Made by a program: the position numbers and the translations under genes | NCBI RefSeq assembly: GCF_016919005.1 | Contig: NZ_JAFFQE010000002.1 | Span: 744,001-808,000, forward strand | DNA: 64,000 bases | DNA from: Desulfopila inferna | Lineage (GTDB): Bacteria; Desulfobacterota; Desulfobulbia; Desulfobulbales; Desulfocapsaceae | Direction: 5' to 3' | The notes under the pieces: model-generated | The model's input: the letters and a program-made list of their open reading frames with translations, nothing else | What the model was told of the DNA's origin: nothing | The model's database searches: none | In this document: in pieces, positions 53,682 through 63,801 of the stretch | Position numbering within the stretch: position 1 is the stretch's first letter | Layout: each line of letters opens with the position of its first letter

Positions 53682-53788
53682 ACTTCGTAAAAAGTCGCCA
53701 CGATGTCAGATGGCTAGATAAAAAGTTCGATATACAAGGCAACGCCGGAGATCGGGCTTTCTCGAAGTCTTCGCTTATCGCGACGCCA
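53682..53788 (+). repeat. Dispersed intergenic repeat, family E2, copy b, inside the lptA-lptB gap
   Basis: It begins CTTCGTAAAAAGTCGCCACG and ends TCGCTTATCGCGACGCCA, with TTTCTCGAAGTCTTCG shared with copy a at 2341-2458. It fills almost all of the gap between the lptA stop and the lptB start within one operon. Confidence 0.6.
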
Positions 53789-54346
53789 TCATTCTTCCAG
53801 AATAGTCATATTGACCCGGCCGGATTTTTCGGTGGTCGCCGCTTCATCCCCTTCCATCCGCGTTTTACCCCCGTAGACCTCGGATTGTCCTGTCTCGAGA
53901 TCATAATCTATTCTTTCGCCCTGCACCATATTCTGGCCTTTGTAGGCCTTGGCATTGCCGATAAGTTGAACCAGGTTCTTTTTGGAAAAATAGTGCATGG
54001 TTTCCGATGTGCCCAGCCATTCCTGGCTGGTAACTTCGACATTGCCCTTACAGATTATTTTCTCCACCTGCTGTGCGTCTTTGCCGGCACTTTTCGGACC
54101 TGTTTTCATTTCGTCTTCAATGTAGAAAATCGTCATTTCATCGGAACGTATGCGTACATCACCCTGGGTGGCATCCACGTTTCCGGAAAATATAACCGTT
54201 TGCGATTTTTCCACGGCAGTCATCTTGTCTGCTTCTATCTGTATCGGCTGCTCCGCGGCAATGCAGACAAAACCGCCAAGCAGCAGTAAAAACAGCACTG
54301 CGCCCGTATACTTCAGGTGTAAAAAGAGAGCTCTCATGGTCTTCAT
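53789..54346 (-). CDS. lptA: LPS transport periplasmic protein LptA
   Basis: 185 residues from the ATG with GGAG upstream; a longer frame starts 27 bp earlier without a ribosome binding site. A signal peptide (about 1-32, ending CIAA) precedes EQPIQIEADKMTAVEKSQTV, typical of the OstA/LptA jellyroll domain. FSGNVDATQGDVRIRSDEM and ICKGNVEVTSQEWLGTSE are repeated strands. LptA bridges LptC to the outer-membrane LptD. No lptC lies upstream; the next gene there is argB on the other strand. Confidence 0.9.
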   Translation of the reverse strand: MKTMRALFLHLKYTGAVLFLLLLGGFVCIAAEQPIQIEADKMTAVEKSQTVIFSGNVDATQGDVRIRSDEMTIFYIEDEMKTGPKSAGKDAQQVEKIICKGNVEVTSQEWLGTSETMHYFSKKNLVQLIGNAKAYKGQNMVQGERIDYDLETGQSEVYGGKTRMEGDEAATTEKSGRVNMTILEE

Positions 54347-54689
54347 AAAATTCGTCTCCGACGATAAAGTCATGGTTTAATGCAATTACCAGGCCTGTTA
54401 TACCTTAATAGGTTTTCAAAGTAAAGGAAAGGGATGTTTCTCAGCCCGGAAGAAGTACTTTACTAAAAGAGAACGAAAAAGTAGAATGCTATGGAACAGA
54501 TAGGCTGTTTTTGTCATCTAATATCCTGAATTTTCAAAGCAAGTTTTTTTCATTTTCCACCCGGAGCACGTATCTTTTAAGGTATTGGAATCCAGCGGAA
54601 ATAGTTGATGCTGCAAGGCATTTATTGCCATGAAAAAATTTTTTCAGGGAGTGTGATTGCAAACCCTCAACTTGCTATCGAGGACGAGT
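54347..54689. other. Divergent intergenic region between lptA and argB
   Basis: 343 bp, AT-rich, with promoters for both directions expected. The only distinct feature is a perfect 16-bp palindrome at 54631-54646, 43 bp upstream of the argB start. No recognisable ARG box was found. No small gene with a ribosome binding site is evident. Confidence 0.4.
54631..54646. promoter_or_regulatory. Perfect palindrome upstream of argB, possible operator
   Basis: TGAAAAAATTTTTTCA is a perfect 16-bp palindrome. AT-only cores of this sort can arise by chance, and it does not match the known ArgR site. It is listed because it sits between the expected promoter and the argB start. Confidence 0.3.
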
Positions 54690-55571
54690 ATGCAGGAAAG
54701 TATAGAACGGGCCAAGGTTCTTATCGAATCTCTGCCCTACATGCAGGAATTCAGACATAAGACGGTGGTCATTAAATATGGCGGGCATGCCATGGTCGAT
54801 GAGCACCTGAAAAAGCAGTTTGCCCTGGATGTTATTTTGATGAAGCATATCGGCATCAATCCGGTGATCGTGCATGGCGGCGGACCCCAGATCAATAAGT
54901 TTCTGGAGCGGCTCGATATCAAAGCCAACTATGTCCAGGGCATGCGGGTAACCGATGGCGAAACCATGGACGTTGTCGAAATGGTTCTGGTGGGTAAGGT
55001 CAACAAGGAGATTGTCGGTCAGATCAATCATTGCGGCGGCAAGGCGGTCGGCCTGTCGGGGCGTGATGGTGATCTGGTCTGCGCCCGCAAGCTCCAGGTC
55101 AGCAAAACGGTGGCAGACAATGCCCCGCCCGAACTCATCGATCTCGGCAGAGTCGGACAGGTCACCGCCATCAATCCCAGCGTGCTGCGAAGCCTTGAGC
55201 GTGAGGAATTTATCCCCGTCATTGCCCCTGTCGGCGTTGGGGAAGACGGCCAGGCCTTCAACATCAACGCCGATCTGGTGGCCTCCGCCATTGCCGGAGA
55301 GCTGAAGGCGGCCAAACTGATTCTCCTCACCGACGTTGCCGGGGTCAAGAACAAAGAGGGCAAGCTGCTGACCACTATCAGAAAAGACGAATTGGAAAAA
55401 TTCATCAGCGACGGCACGGTTGCCGGCGGCATGATTCCCAAGGTAAGGTGCTGCGCCGAGGCACTTGCCAATGGCGTGGTCAAAACCCATATCATCGACG
55501 GTCGTGTCGAGCATGCAATTTTACTGGAGATGTTTACCCGCGAAGGAGTGGGGACACAGATAATAGAATGA
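54690..55571 (+). CDS. argB: Acetylglutamate kinase
   Basis: 293 residues from the ATG after CGAGGACGAGT; an earlier TTG is possible. [19 protein letters not shown] is the N-terminal nucleotide motif, [19 protein letters not shown] binds substrate, and [15 protein letters not shown] and [15 protein letters not shown] are conserved. It phosphorylates N-acetylglutamate in the second step of arginine synthesis. The N-terminal helix ([18 protein letters not shown]) is the type seen in arginine-inhibited hexameric enzymes. Its stop overlaps the argD start by 4 bp. Confidence 0.96.
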   Translation: MQESIERAKVLIESLPYMQEFRHKTVVIKYGGHAMVDEHLKKQFALDVILMKHIGINPVIVHGGGPQINKFLERLDIKANYVQGMRVTDGETMDVVEMVLVGKVNKEIVGQINHCGGKAVGLSGRDGDLVCARKLQVSKTVADNAPPELIDLGRVGQVTAINPSVLRSLEREEFIPVIAPVGVGEDGQAFNINADLVASAIAGELKAAKLILLTDVAGVKNKEGKLLTTIRKDELEKFISDGTVAGGMIPKVRCCAEALANGVVKTHIIDGRVEHAILLEMFTREGVGTQIIE

Positions 55572-56773
55572 GCGAAGCCAACGATATACAAAGCAGAAAC
55601 GAGGCGGTATTTGTCAATAATTACCTGCGCTATCCCGCGGTCATGGTCAAGGGTGAGGGGTGTGTCCTCTATGATGAAAAGGGCAAAGAGTATCTGGATT
55701 TTCTCGCAGGTATTGCCGTTTGCGCCTTGGGGCACTGCCATCCGAAGGTCACCGAGGCTGTCTGCAGGCAGGCCGGAGAACTGGTCCATTGCTCCAACCT
55801 CTACTATACCCGGCCGCAGACTGAACTGGCCGAGCTTCTGGTCGCCAATTCCTTCGGCGACAAAGTGTTTATGTGCAACAGCGGCGCGGAGGCCAATGAG
55901 GCTGCCATCAAACTGGCGAGAATTCACGCCGCCAAGGAGCGCTATCAGATCATCAGTCTCGAGGGTTCCTTTCACGGCAGAACCCTTGCGACGGTCGCAG
56001 CCACCGGGCAACCCAAGTTTCATGCCGGATTCGAGCCATTACCGGAGGGCTTCGTTCACGCCCCGTTTGGCGATCTGCAGGCTTTAAAGGATCTCATATC
56101 CGAGACGACCTGTGCCATCCTCTGCGAACCCGTTCAGGGTGAGAGCGGCGTGCGTCCGCTGACCAGAGAGTATCTCGCGGCCGTCAGGGAGCTCTGCGAT
56201 CAACACGGCCTGCTGCTTATCTTCGATGAAGTACAGACCGGCATGGGACGGTGCGGGACTTTGTTTGCCTATGAACAGACAGGGGTTGTTCCCGATATTA
56301 TGACTCTTGCCAAAGGTCTCGCCAACGGCTTACCCATCGGTGCCATGGTGACCACCAGAGGGCCGGCGGCAGCGCTGGTGCCTGGAACTCATGCCACTAC
56401 TTTTGGCGGGAACCCAGTAGCGGCCGCAGCCGGTGTCGCTACCATGAAGGTCATGCTTGAACAGGGTTTTCTGGAAGGTGTGAGGCAACGTGGAGCCTAC
56501 CTGCACGATCGGCTTCTTCAACTTGTGCCGCGTTTCCCGGATCTGCTGGCGGGAGCCAGAGGAGCAGGGATGCTGCAGGCGCTGGTTCTCTCCGAGCAGG
56601 GAGTTGCCAGGGGAACGGAGATTGTCAATGCCATGTTTGCCCGCGGCTTTCTCATCAACTTTGCCGGCAATTGCGCCCTCCGCTTTGCTCCACCTCTTAT
56701 TGTTGCCAGGGAGCAGATAGACGAAATGATCGAGGAGCTTGCCGAATTGCTGGAGGAAATGTCAGGAAAGTAA
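55568..56773 (+). CDS. argD: Acetylornithine aminotransferase
   Basis: 401 residues. [20 protein letters not shown] is the usual N-terminal motif, [19 protein letters not shown] binds cofactor phosphate, [20 protein letters not shown] carries the cofactor Asp, and [20 protein letters not shown] holds the Schiff-base Lys. It converts N-acetylglutamate semialdehyde to acetylornithine. Translational coupling to argB is indicated by the ATGA overlap. A long in-frame extension upstream lies inside argB and is not used. Confidence 0.95.
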   Translation: MSEANDIQSRNEAVFVNNYLRYPAVMVKGEGCVLYDEKGKEYLDFLAGIAVCALGHCHPKVTEAVCRQAGELVHCSNLYYTRPQTELAELLVANSFGDKVFMCNSGAEANEAAIKLARIHAAKERYQIISLEGSFHGRTLATVAATGQPKFHAGFEPLPEGFVHAPFGDLQALKDLISETTCAILCEPVQGESGVRPLTREYLAAVRELCDQHGLLLIFDEVQTGMGRCGTLFAYEQTGVVPDIMTLAKGLANGLPIGAMVTTRGPAAALVPGTHATTFGGNPVAAAAGVATMKVMLEQGFLEGVRQRGAYLHDRLLQLVPRFPDLLAGARGAGMLQALVLSEQGVARGTEIVNAMFARGFLINFAGNCALRFAPPLIVAREQIDEMIEELAELLEEMSGK

Positions 56774-56940
56774 AGAAAAGGGAAAAAAAGATCGACTCCG
56801 GCGGACTTGAATTCCTTTGCAAATCGCCTCTTTTTTTTGTAGTTATAAAAGTTTTCTCCTGGGAAAAGTGAGCGCAGAATCCGGGAGAGCAGGAATTTTG
56901 CGGAAGACTGCCTTTCCAATCCGGATTAAAAGTGATCAAT

Positions 56941-57864
56941 ATGCCTAAACATTTACAGTCGTTAGAGGACTTTAGCAGAGAAGAGCTGCAGGCCTTTCTG
57001 TTCCGGGCAGCGGTGTTGAAGGACGAACGGAAAAAGGGAGTTCTGCACCGGCAGCTCGAAGGAAAAACCATAGGGCTTGTTTTCGAAAAACCCTCCACCA
57101 GGACGCGGGTGTCTTTTGAAGCCGCCATGTACGGTCTCGGCGGTCGGGTTATTTTTCTCTCCGCGCGCGACACCCAGTTGGCCAGATCGGAACCCTTGAA
57201 GGATATGGCCCGGGTGATGTCCCGTTATGTCGACGGCATGGTGATCAGAACATTCGGTCAGGAAGTCGTGGTCGAGCTCTCAGAGTACTCCACGGTTCCG
57301 GTGATCAATGCCCTCACCGATCTTCATCATCCCTGCCAGGTGCTCAGCGATGTAATGACCGTCATTGAATGCAAGGGGTCTCTCGATGGTCTGAAAGTAG
57401 CCTGGATCGGCGATGGTAATAATATGGCGAACTCCTGGATTCAGGCGGCCTCCATCCTGGGTTTCGAACTGGCGCTGGCCTGTCCGCAAGGATATGAACC
57501 GGATCAAGGCATCCTGGAGAGGGCGATGGCCGCGGCCACTAAGCCGATCACGCTGCTGCGCGATCCGCAGGAGGCTGTTGCCGGAGCCGATGTCATCAAT
57601 ACCGATGTCTGGGCCTCCATGGGCCAGGAGAATGAGCAGCAGGAACGACTCAAGATTTTCAGTCCCTTTCAGGTGAATACGCAGCTGCTCGCCAAGGCAC
57701 CCGCAGATGCGGTGATCCTTCATTGTCTGCCGGCGCACCGGGAAGAGGAGATTACTGCAGAGGTCCTTGAGTCAAAGCGGTGTGTCGCTTTTGACCAGGC
57801 CGAAAACAAAATGCATATGCATAAGGCTATACTGGAGCTGCTGCTCGCTGGGGGCAGCCATTAG
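56941..57864 (+). CDS. argF: Ornithine carbamoyltransferase
   Basis: 307 residues from ATG; a GTG 9 bp upstream is an alternative, and both have weak ribosome binding sites. FEKPSTRTRVSFEAAMYGLG is the carbamoyl-phosphate site, ALTDLHHPCQVLSDVMTV contains the HPxQ motif and VILHCLPAHREEEIT the ornithine-site Cys motif. It makes citrulline. It follows argD after 167 bp that contain a run of eight T after CTC at about 56827-56836, with no strong stem. Confidence 0.95.
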   Translation: MPKHLQSLEDFSREELQAFLFRAAVLKDERKKGVLHRQLEGKTIGLVFEKPSTRTRVSFEAAMYGLGGRVIFLSARDTQLARSEPLKDMARVMSRYVDGMVIRTFGQEVVVELSEYSTVPVINALTDLHHPCQVLSDVMTVIECKGSLDGLKVAWIGDGNNMANSWIQAASILGFELALACPQGYEPDQGILERAMAAATKPITLLRDPQEAVAGADVINTDVWASMGQENEQQERLKIFSPFQVNTQLLAKAPADAVILHCLPAHREEEITAEVLESKRCVAFDQAENKMHMHKAILELLLAGGSH

Positions 57865-58121
57865 CACCTTACTCCTGAGATTCTCTCATAGAAATAGAAG
57901 AAATTGGAAGGTATGTTAAAAGACAAAAAATAATTTAATTACCAAAGCCAAAGAAACTAAATTTATGGGCAAATCATCAACTTCGCGGAATGTGTTTAAA
58001 ATACGCTTTTGTAAAAATCTCAAAGGCAGGCAGCATGAAACCGGTTGAGTTCATTAGTAATTAAAAAAAACCATCAGAGGGATCGCATCCCATCACAACA
58101 TATTAGGGTTCGAGAAAAATT

Positions 58122-59318
58122 ATGAGCATAGATAAAATTGTACTGGCCTATTCCGGTGGCCTGGATACGTCGGTGATACTGAAGTGGCTGGAAGAGGAAT
58201 ACGGATGCCCTGTCATCGCCTATTCCGCGGATATCGGTCAGCAGGAAGACTGGGATGCCGTCCGTAAAAAAGGATTGGCGACCGGAGCCGAGAAGGTGAT
58301 CATTTCCGATCTGAAAAAGGAATTTGTCGAGGACTACATTTTTCCGGCATTCCGCGCCAACGCCATCTACGAGGAGACCTACCTCCTTGGAACATCGATT
58401 GCCAGGCCGCTGATCAGCAAGGAGCAGGTACGCATCGCCCAGGCCGAAGGGGCTGATGCGGTAAGCCATGGCGCCACCGGCAAGGGTAATGATCAGGTGC
58501 GTTTCGAGCTGGCCTACATCGGCCTCGATCCCAGCCTGAAAATCATAGCGCCGTGGAGAACCTGGGATCTGAATTCCCGTCAGAAACTGGTGGAATTCGC
58601 CAAGACCCATAACATCCCGGTACCGGTCACCAAGGAAAAGCCCTACAGTTGTGATGAGAATCTGCTCCACATCAGCTATGAGGGCGGTATTCTGGAAAAT
58701 CCATGGTCGACGCCGGATGAGGCCATGTTCCAGATGACTGTTTCTCCGGAAAAGGCTCCGGACAAGGCAACCTATCTGGAGATTGAATTCGAGAACGGCG
58801 ATCCGGTGGCACTCGACGGGAAAAAGATGGAGCCGCTGGCGCTTTTTACCAGACTGAACAAGCTTGGCGGAGCAAACGGCATCGGCCGCCTGGATATGGT
58901 GGAAAACCGCTTCGTCGGCATGAAATCCCGCGGCGTCTATGAAACACCGGGCGGTACAATTCTGCGCAAGGCTCACCGCGACCTGGAGACCATTACTCTG
59001 GACAGGGAGGTCATGAAGATCCGCGACGCCCTTATCCCCAAGTACAGTGAGCTGATCTACAATGGTTTCTGGTTCTCTCCGGAGAGAGAGTTGCTGCAGA
59101 AGCTCATGGACGAGACCCAGAAGACCGTCAACGGCAAGGTCCGTCTCCGACTGTACAAGGGCAACTGCGTACCGGTGGGCAGAAAATCCGAGCAGTCGCT
59201 TTATCAGGAGAGCTTCGCCACCTTTGAAGAGGACAATGTCTACGATCAGGGTGACGCCACCGGGTTTATCAGACTTAACGGCCTGCGCCTGCGCATTCAG
59301 GCATTACAGAAAAAATAG
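58122..59318 (+). CDS. argG: Argininosuccinate synthase
   Basis: 398 residues, normal length. [20 protein letters not shown] is the ATP pyrophosphatase P-loop. [40 protein letters not shown] and [20 protein letters not shown] are conserved substrate-site segments. It joins citrulline and aspartate. The gap after argF is 257 bp, long enough for a separate promoter, and holds a 9-codon open frame (58034-58063) without clear function. The ATG has only a weak CGAG upstream. Confidence 0.97.
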   Translation: MSIDKIVLAYSGGLDTSVILKWLEEEYGCPVIAYSADIGQQEDWDAVRKKGLATGAEKVIISDLKKEFVEDYIFPAFRANAIYEETYLLGTSIARPLISKEQVRIAQAEGADAVSHGATGKGNDQVRFELAYIGLDPSLKIIAPWRTWDLNSRQKLVEFAKTHNIPVPVTKEKPYSCDENLLHISYEGGILENPWSTPDEAMFQMTVSPEKAPDKATYLEIEFENGDPVALDGKKMEPLALFTRLNKLGGANGIGRLDMVENRFVGMKSRGVYETPGGTILRKAHRDLETITLDREVMKIRDALIPKYSELIYNGFWFSPERELLQKLMDETQKTVNGKVRLRLYKGNCVPVGRKSEQSLYQESFATFEEDNVYDQGDATGFIRLNGLRLRIQALQKK

Positions 59319-59356
59319 ACAGAACCGGATAGATACCTGGGAGTAAAGCACCGATC

Positions 59357-60760
59357 ATGAGCAAAGAAAAACCAGCAGGATCCGAGAAATTATGGGGCGG
59401 CCGCTTTGCCGAGGCAACGGCCCACTCCGTAGAGGCCTTTACTTCTTCGATTCAGTACGATTCACGGCTCTATTCCTATGATATTGCCGGCAGCAAGGCC
59501 CATGCCGCCATGCTGAAAAGACAGGGCGTGCTGACTCAGGATGAACTCGATGCCGTTATCGATGGCCTCAGCGCCATTGAAAAAGAGATCGACGGCGGCA
59601 GCTTCGTCTTTAAGAGCGAGCTGGAAGATGTTCACATGAATATCGAGAAGGCCCTGGTGGATAAAATCGGACCCGCCGGCGCCAAGCTGCACAGCGCCCG
59701 AAGCCGGAACGACCAGATCGCCCTGGACCTGAGGCTCTACCTGCGCGATCAATGCGACCGCTTTGCCGTCCTGCTCACCGATGCCCAAAAAACCTGCGTC
59801 TCCCTGGCACGCCACTATCTCGGTGATATTATGCCCGGCTATACCCATTTGCAGCGCGCCCAGCCGGTACTGATCTCTCATCATATGCTGGCCTATTATG
59901 AAATGTTCGGCCGCGATCGGCAGCGTATTCTCGATTGCAGAAAGCGCATCAACCTCTCTCCCCTGGGCTGTGCCGCGCTTGCCGGAACAGGGCTGCCCAT
60001 AGACAGGGAAAGCGTTGCCGAAGAGCTGGGATTCGACGGGGTGACGGCCAACTCCATGGACAGTTCGGGAGATCGGGATTTCGCCATCGAGTTTGTCAGC
60101 TGCTGTGCCCTGATCCAGACCCATCTGTCGCGTATTTCCGAGGAGCTGGTGCTCTGGTCCAGCCAGGAGTTTTCCTTTGTCGATATCTCCGATAAATTCT
60201 GTACCGGCTCATCGATTATGCCGCAGAAGAAAAATCCGGATATTCCGGAGCTGATTCGCGGCAAAAGCGGCAGGGTTATCGGCAGTCTGATGACGCTCTT
60301 CACTCTGCTCAAAGGTCTGCCCCTCACCTATAATCGTGACCTTCAGGAAGACAAGGAACCGGTCTTCGATGCGGTGGACACCGTTTCCGCCTCGCTTTCC
60401 ATAATGGCTGAGCTGCTCGGCAATCTTCGCTTTAATACCGATAGAATGAAGAAGGCGACTCAGACCGGTTTTATAACGGCAACTGATCTCGCCGATTATC
60501 TGGTCATGAAGAATGTGCCGTTCCGTGAAGCTCACGGGATTGTGGGCCGGTCAGTGGCATTTTGCATCGAAAAGGGCTGTGAGCTTGAAGATCTTCAGCT
60601 CGATGATTTACAGAAATTTTCACCGGCAATTGGTGAAGATGTCTATGCGGTTCTTTCCGTGGACGGTTCGGTCAACAGCAGGTTATCCACGGGTGGAACA
60701 GCTCGGAAGAGGGTAGAGGAAGCTATAGAGAAAGCTGAAAAACAACTAGGAATGGTATAA
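59357..60760 (+). CDS. argH: Argininosuccinate lyase
   Basis: 467 residues. KLWGGRFAEATAHSVEAFTS is the family start, HSARSRNDQIALDLRLYLRD and YTHLQRAQPVLISHHMLAYY carry substrate-site residues, and GSSIMPQKKNPDIPELIRGK is the fumarase/aspartase superfamily signature with the catalytic Ser. It releases arginine and fumarate. It is 38 bp after argG and overlaps the next gene by one base (TAATG). Confidence 0.97.
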   Translation: MSKEKPAGSEKLWGGRFAEATAHSVEAFTSSIQYDSRLYSYDIAGSKAHAAMLKRQGVLTQDELDAVIDGLSAIEKEIDGGSFVFKSELEDVHMNIEKALVDKIGPAGAKLHSARSRNDQIALDLRLYLRDQCDRFAVLLTDAQKTCVSLARHYLGDIMPGYTHLQRAQPVLISHHMLAYYEMFGRDRQRILDCRKRINLSPLGCAALAGTGLPIDRESVAEELGFDGVTANSMDSSGDRDFAIEFVSCCALIQTHLSRISEELVLWSSQEFSFVDISDKFCTGSSIMPQKKNPDIPELIRGKSGRVIGSLMTLFTLLKGLPLTYNRDLQEDKEPVFDAVDTVSASLSIMAELLGNLRFNTDRMKKATQTGFITATDLADYLVMKNVPFREAHGIVGRSVAFCIEKGCELEDLQLDDLQKFSPAIGEDVYAVLSVDGSVNSRLSTGGTARKRVEEAIEKAEKQLGMV

Positions 60761-61809
60761 TGAATTTAAGGAAATCAGGTATTGCCGGATCACTTCTGCT
60801 GGTTGCTGCTCTTTCATTAAGCGGAGGCTGCGGATATAAAACACCCCCGGTTCCGCCCCAGACCGTGGTGCCGAAGGCTATCGAGGATTTGCGCTACAGC
60901 CTGGAAGATGAAGGTGCCCGACTGACCTGGACCTATCCCCAGGAAAAAGTAAATGGCGATAACATCGAAGATATCCTTTCCTTTCAGTTGTACCGAGCAG
61001 AGATACCGCTCGATGATTTCTGCAGTACCTGCCCCATCCCCTTCGGCGAGCCTATTGCTGTCGAAGGTGGCGCTCCGGGAGTAGAACAGCGCAACACCGC
61101 CGAGTTCTCTTCGGGATTACTGCGTTCCGGCAATAAGTATTTTTTCAAAGTAACTTCAAGAACCAACTGGCTTGCCGAAAGCGAACCTTCCAATATCGTC
61201 TCCTTCATCTTTCACACTCCGGCGGCCGCGCCGCAGGACCTGCGCGCCGCTATGGCCGGAAACAACGTGCGCTTAAGCTGGTCACCGGTGAAGACCCTGA
61301 CTGACGGTGAATCCGCGGATCTGCCGCTCAGGTATCAGGTGCAGAAGAGCACAGATGGACAACAGTACAGCGACATAGGCGCTCTGCAGGAATCGACTAC
61401 CTATGTCGACAGCGAGGTGGAAAGAGGCAATACCTATTCCTACAGGGTTAAGAGCGCCATGATGCTCGAGGAAACTCCGGTCGAAGGTTCGCTCAGCTCT
61501 GCTGTTTCCATAAACGTTACCGATACGGTTCCGCCGCCACAGGTCAGCGGAGTAACCGTAGTTGCCTCCGCCACTAATATCAGGATATTCTGGGACAGTG
61601 TCAGCGTTGACGATCTGGCGGGCTACCGGATTTACCGCCGCCTTGCCGACGACAAAGAAAGCAGCAGAATTGGAGAGGTTGGACCTACCCAGACCATCTA
61701 CACCGATAATGAGATGTCCGGTGGGGACAGGGCGTATTATTCCATCGTTGCCTTTGATCAGGACGGCAATGTCGGGAAGAAATCAGAGGAAGTAACCACC
61801 AGGCATTGA
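60760..61809 (+). CDS. Fibronectin type III lipoprotein
   Basis: 349 residues. The lipoprotein signal ends LSLSGGC with Cys at about residue 25, followed by GYKTPPVPP. At least two fibronectin type III domains follow: about 140-245 with APQDLRAAMAGNNVRLSWSP, and about 250-345 with PPQVSGVTVVASATNIRIFW. The pattern of DLAGYRIYRR and SYRVKSAMM is typical. The gene overlaps argH by one base and precedes dapF, so it travels with amino-acid genes, although its role is probably at the envelope. Similar small lipoproteins sit between argH and dapF in related genomes as far as I recall. Confidence 0.85.
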   Translation: MNLRKSGIAGSLLLVAALSLSGGCGYKTPPVPPQTVVPKAIEDLRYSLEDEGARLTWTYPQEKVNGDNIEDILSFQLYRAEIPLDDFCSTCPIPFGEPIAVEGGAPGVEQRNTAEFSSGLLRSGNKYFFKVTSRTNWLAESEPSNIVSFIFHTPAAAPQDLRAAMAGNNVRLSWSPVKTLTDGESADLPLRYQVQKSTDGQQYSDIGALQESTTYVDSEVERGNTYSYRVKSAMMLEETPVEGSLSSAVSINVTDTVPPPQVSGVTVVASATNIRIFWDSVSVDDLAGYRIYRRLADDKESSRIGEVGPTQTIYTDNEMSGGDRAYYSIVAFDQDGNVGKKSEEVTTRH

Positions 61810-61883
61810 TTAACGTGGGCCAGTCTTAAACTCAAGCGTTAGACTGAGCCAACGCTGAGCCAATGCAAAATGGAGTAAACTGG

Positions 61884-62720
61884 ATGGAAAACATCTTTCC
61901 CATCGCTTTTACCAAGATGAACGGTACCGGCAACGATTTCCTGATCATTGATCACCGGGATGGAGTTATTCCGGTTGATCGGCAGGCGGAATTCGCCGGC
62001 AGGGTATGCAGAAGAATGTTTTCCGTGGGAGCTGATGGGCTTATCCTGATCGAGGATTCGGACAAAGCCGATTTTCGCTGGCGCTTCTATAACTCCGATG
62101 GCTCCATGCCGGAGATGTGCGGCAATGGCGCCAGGTGTGCGGCCAGATTTGCCTACCGGACCGGCATTGCCGGCAGGAACATGCGCTTTGAAACGCTTGC
62201 CGGAATCATTGAAGCGGAGATTTGTGCAGATGAAGATGTCCGTATCCGTATGACCGATCCTTTCGGGCTGCAGGACGATTTCTCTTTAAACATCGGCGGC
62301 AGAGAGATGGCGGCATCTTTTGTCAATACCGGAGTTCCGCATGCGGTGCTCTTTGTTGACAACGATGATGCTCCCGTCAGGGAGTGGGGACCGGAAGTTC
62401 GTTTTCATCCAATGTTCCAGCCCGACGGCACCAATGCCAATTTCGTCACCATACGCGGACCGGGCGAGATTCTGGCCCGAACCTATGAACGGGGAGTTGA
62501 AGATGAAACCAGGGCCTGCGGCACGGGAGCCGTGGCTGCCGCTATCATCGCCTCGATAAAAAAGCATGTCGTATCCCCGGTTGTCGTGGTGACCTCGGGC
62601 GGAGACAGGCTGACTATAGAATTTGAATTGAGGAACGGCACCCGCGCTGAAAATGTCTATTTGAAAGGACCGGCGCGTATCGTCTACCGGGGAGAATTGA
62701 CTGCCGAAGCGCTGCTCTAG
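61884..62720 (+). CDS. dapF: Diaminopimelate epimerase
   Basis: 278 residues from the ATG with GGAG at 9-base spacing; an ATG 21 bp earlier has weaker support. FTKMNGTGNDFLIIDHRDG opens the protein. PEMCGNGARCAARFAYRTG carries the first catalytic Cys and ETRACGTGAVAAAIIAS the second. It interconverts LL- and meso-diaminopimelate for lysine and peptidoglycan. It begins the dap run, followed by dapA 128 bp later. Confidence 0.96.
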   Translation: MENIFPIAFTKMNGTGNDFLIIDHRDGVIPVDRQAEFAGRVCRRMFSVGADGLILIEDSDKADFRWRFYNSDGSMPEMCGNGARCAARFAYRTGIAGRNMRFETLAGIIEAEICADEDVRIRMTDPFGLQDDFSLNIGGREMAASFVNTGVPHAVLFVDNDDAPVREWGPEVRFHPMFQPDGTNANFVTIRGPGEILARTYERGVEDETRACGTGAVAAAIIASIKKHVVSPVVVVTSGGDRLTIEFELRNGTRAENVYLKGPARIVYRGELTAEALL

Positions 62721-62848
62721 CATTCTATCCCAACGTTACCTTGGCAATCAAAGATCACGGAGTTAAACACCAGGTAACTAGATTGCCTTTTATATAAGTA
62801 GCATACACCGCCGGCAACAGAACGGCAGAGATAATAAAGAGGTGAAGT

Positions 62849-63730
62849 ATGAAAAAATATAGCGGGGCATTCACAGCGATTGTCACTCCTTTTAAAAATG
62901 GCAAAGTCGATGAGCAGGGTTTCATCAACCTGATAGAGTTTCAGATAGCAGCAGGAATTCACGGTCTGGTGCCCTGCGGCACCACCGGTGAATCGGCCAC
63001 ACTGGGCTTCGATGAGCACAAACGCGTCATCGAGATAGCGGTGAAAACAGTTAACGGCAGGGTCCCGGTCATTGCCGGAACCGGCGCCAACAATACCCTG
63101 GAGGCGATCGAATTTACCGAGAGTGCCAAAGACTCGGGCGCGGATGCAGTGCTCTCCGTGGCGCCCTACTACAACAAGCCGAACCAGCAGGGAATCTACG
63201 AGCATTTTAAAGCAGTGGCAGAAGCCGTCGATATTCCGATGTTTCTCTATAATGTTCCCGGTAGAACGGTGGTCAATATCCTGCCGGAAACAGTCGCCCG
63301 ACTTGCCGAAATCAAAAACATAATCGGCATCAAGGAAGCCTGTGGGAGCCTCGAGCAGATCAGCGATGTCATTCGCTTCTGCCCTGATGATTTTATCGTA
63401 CTCTCCGGAGACGACTTTACTTCTATGCCCACCGTTTTCATTGGCGGTCAGGGAGTTATATCCGTTGTTTCCAACCTTGATCCGGCAGGAATGGTGGAAA
63501 TGATAGAGGCGGCACTGCTTGGACATGTAACCACGGCCTGTTCCCAACATTACCGGCTCTTTCCCCTGATGAAGCTGATGTTCAGGAATCCGAGCCCGGC
63601 TCCGGCCAAGAAGGGACTGGAACTCATGGGCAAAATTACGGACAGTACCCCGCGTCTTCCCATTACCCCGGTCGATGAGGAAACCACCAGATTGTTGAAG
63701 GAGGCCATGACCTCGCTGGGTATGCTGTAG
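62849..63730 (+). CDS. dapA: 4-hydroxy-tetrahydrodipicolinate synthase
   Basis: 293 residues. VTPFKNGKVDEQGFINLIEF is the family start, and LVPCGTTGESATLGFDEHKR carries the Thr residues. MFLYNVPGRTVVNILPETVA holds the catalytic Tyr, and IIGIKEACGSLEQISDVIRF the Schiff-base Lys. It condenses pyruvate with aspartate semialdehyde. GAGGTGAAGT precedes the ATG. dapB starts 71 bp after its stop. Confidence 0.97.
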   Translation: MKKYSGAFTAIVTPFKNGKVDEQGFINLIEFQIAAGIHGLVPCGTTGESATLGFDEHKRVIEIAVKTVNGRVPVIAGTGANNTLEAIEFTESAKDSGADAVLSVAPYYNKPNQQGIYEHFKAVAEAVDIPMFLYNVPGRTVVNILPETVARLAEIKNIIGIKEACGSLEQISDVIRFCPDDFIVLSGDDFTSMPTVFIGGQGVISVVSNLDPAGMVEMIEAALLGHVTTACSQHYRLFPLMKLMFRNPSPAPAKKGLELMGKITDSTPRLPITPVDEETTRLLKEAMTSLGML

Positions 63731-63801
63731 TAACCCGGAAAATATCATCTCCATTTGGGTGGGATATTTTAACTGAGGGAAAGGGAACAAGGAGAGAAGG
63801 C

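Noticed and set aside
54675-55514. Minus-strand frame opposite argB
   Set aside because: argB is certain from motifs and length; the opposite frame is a codon-bias artefact.
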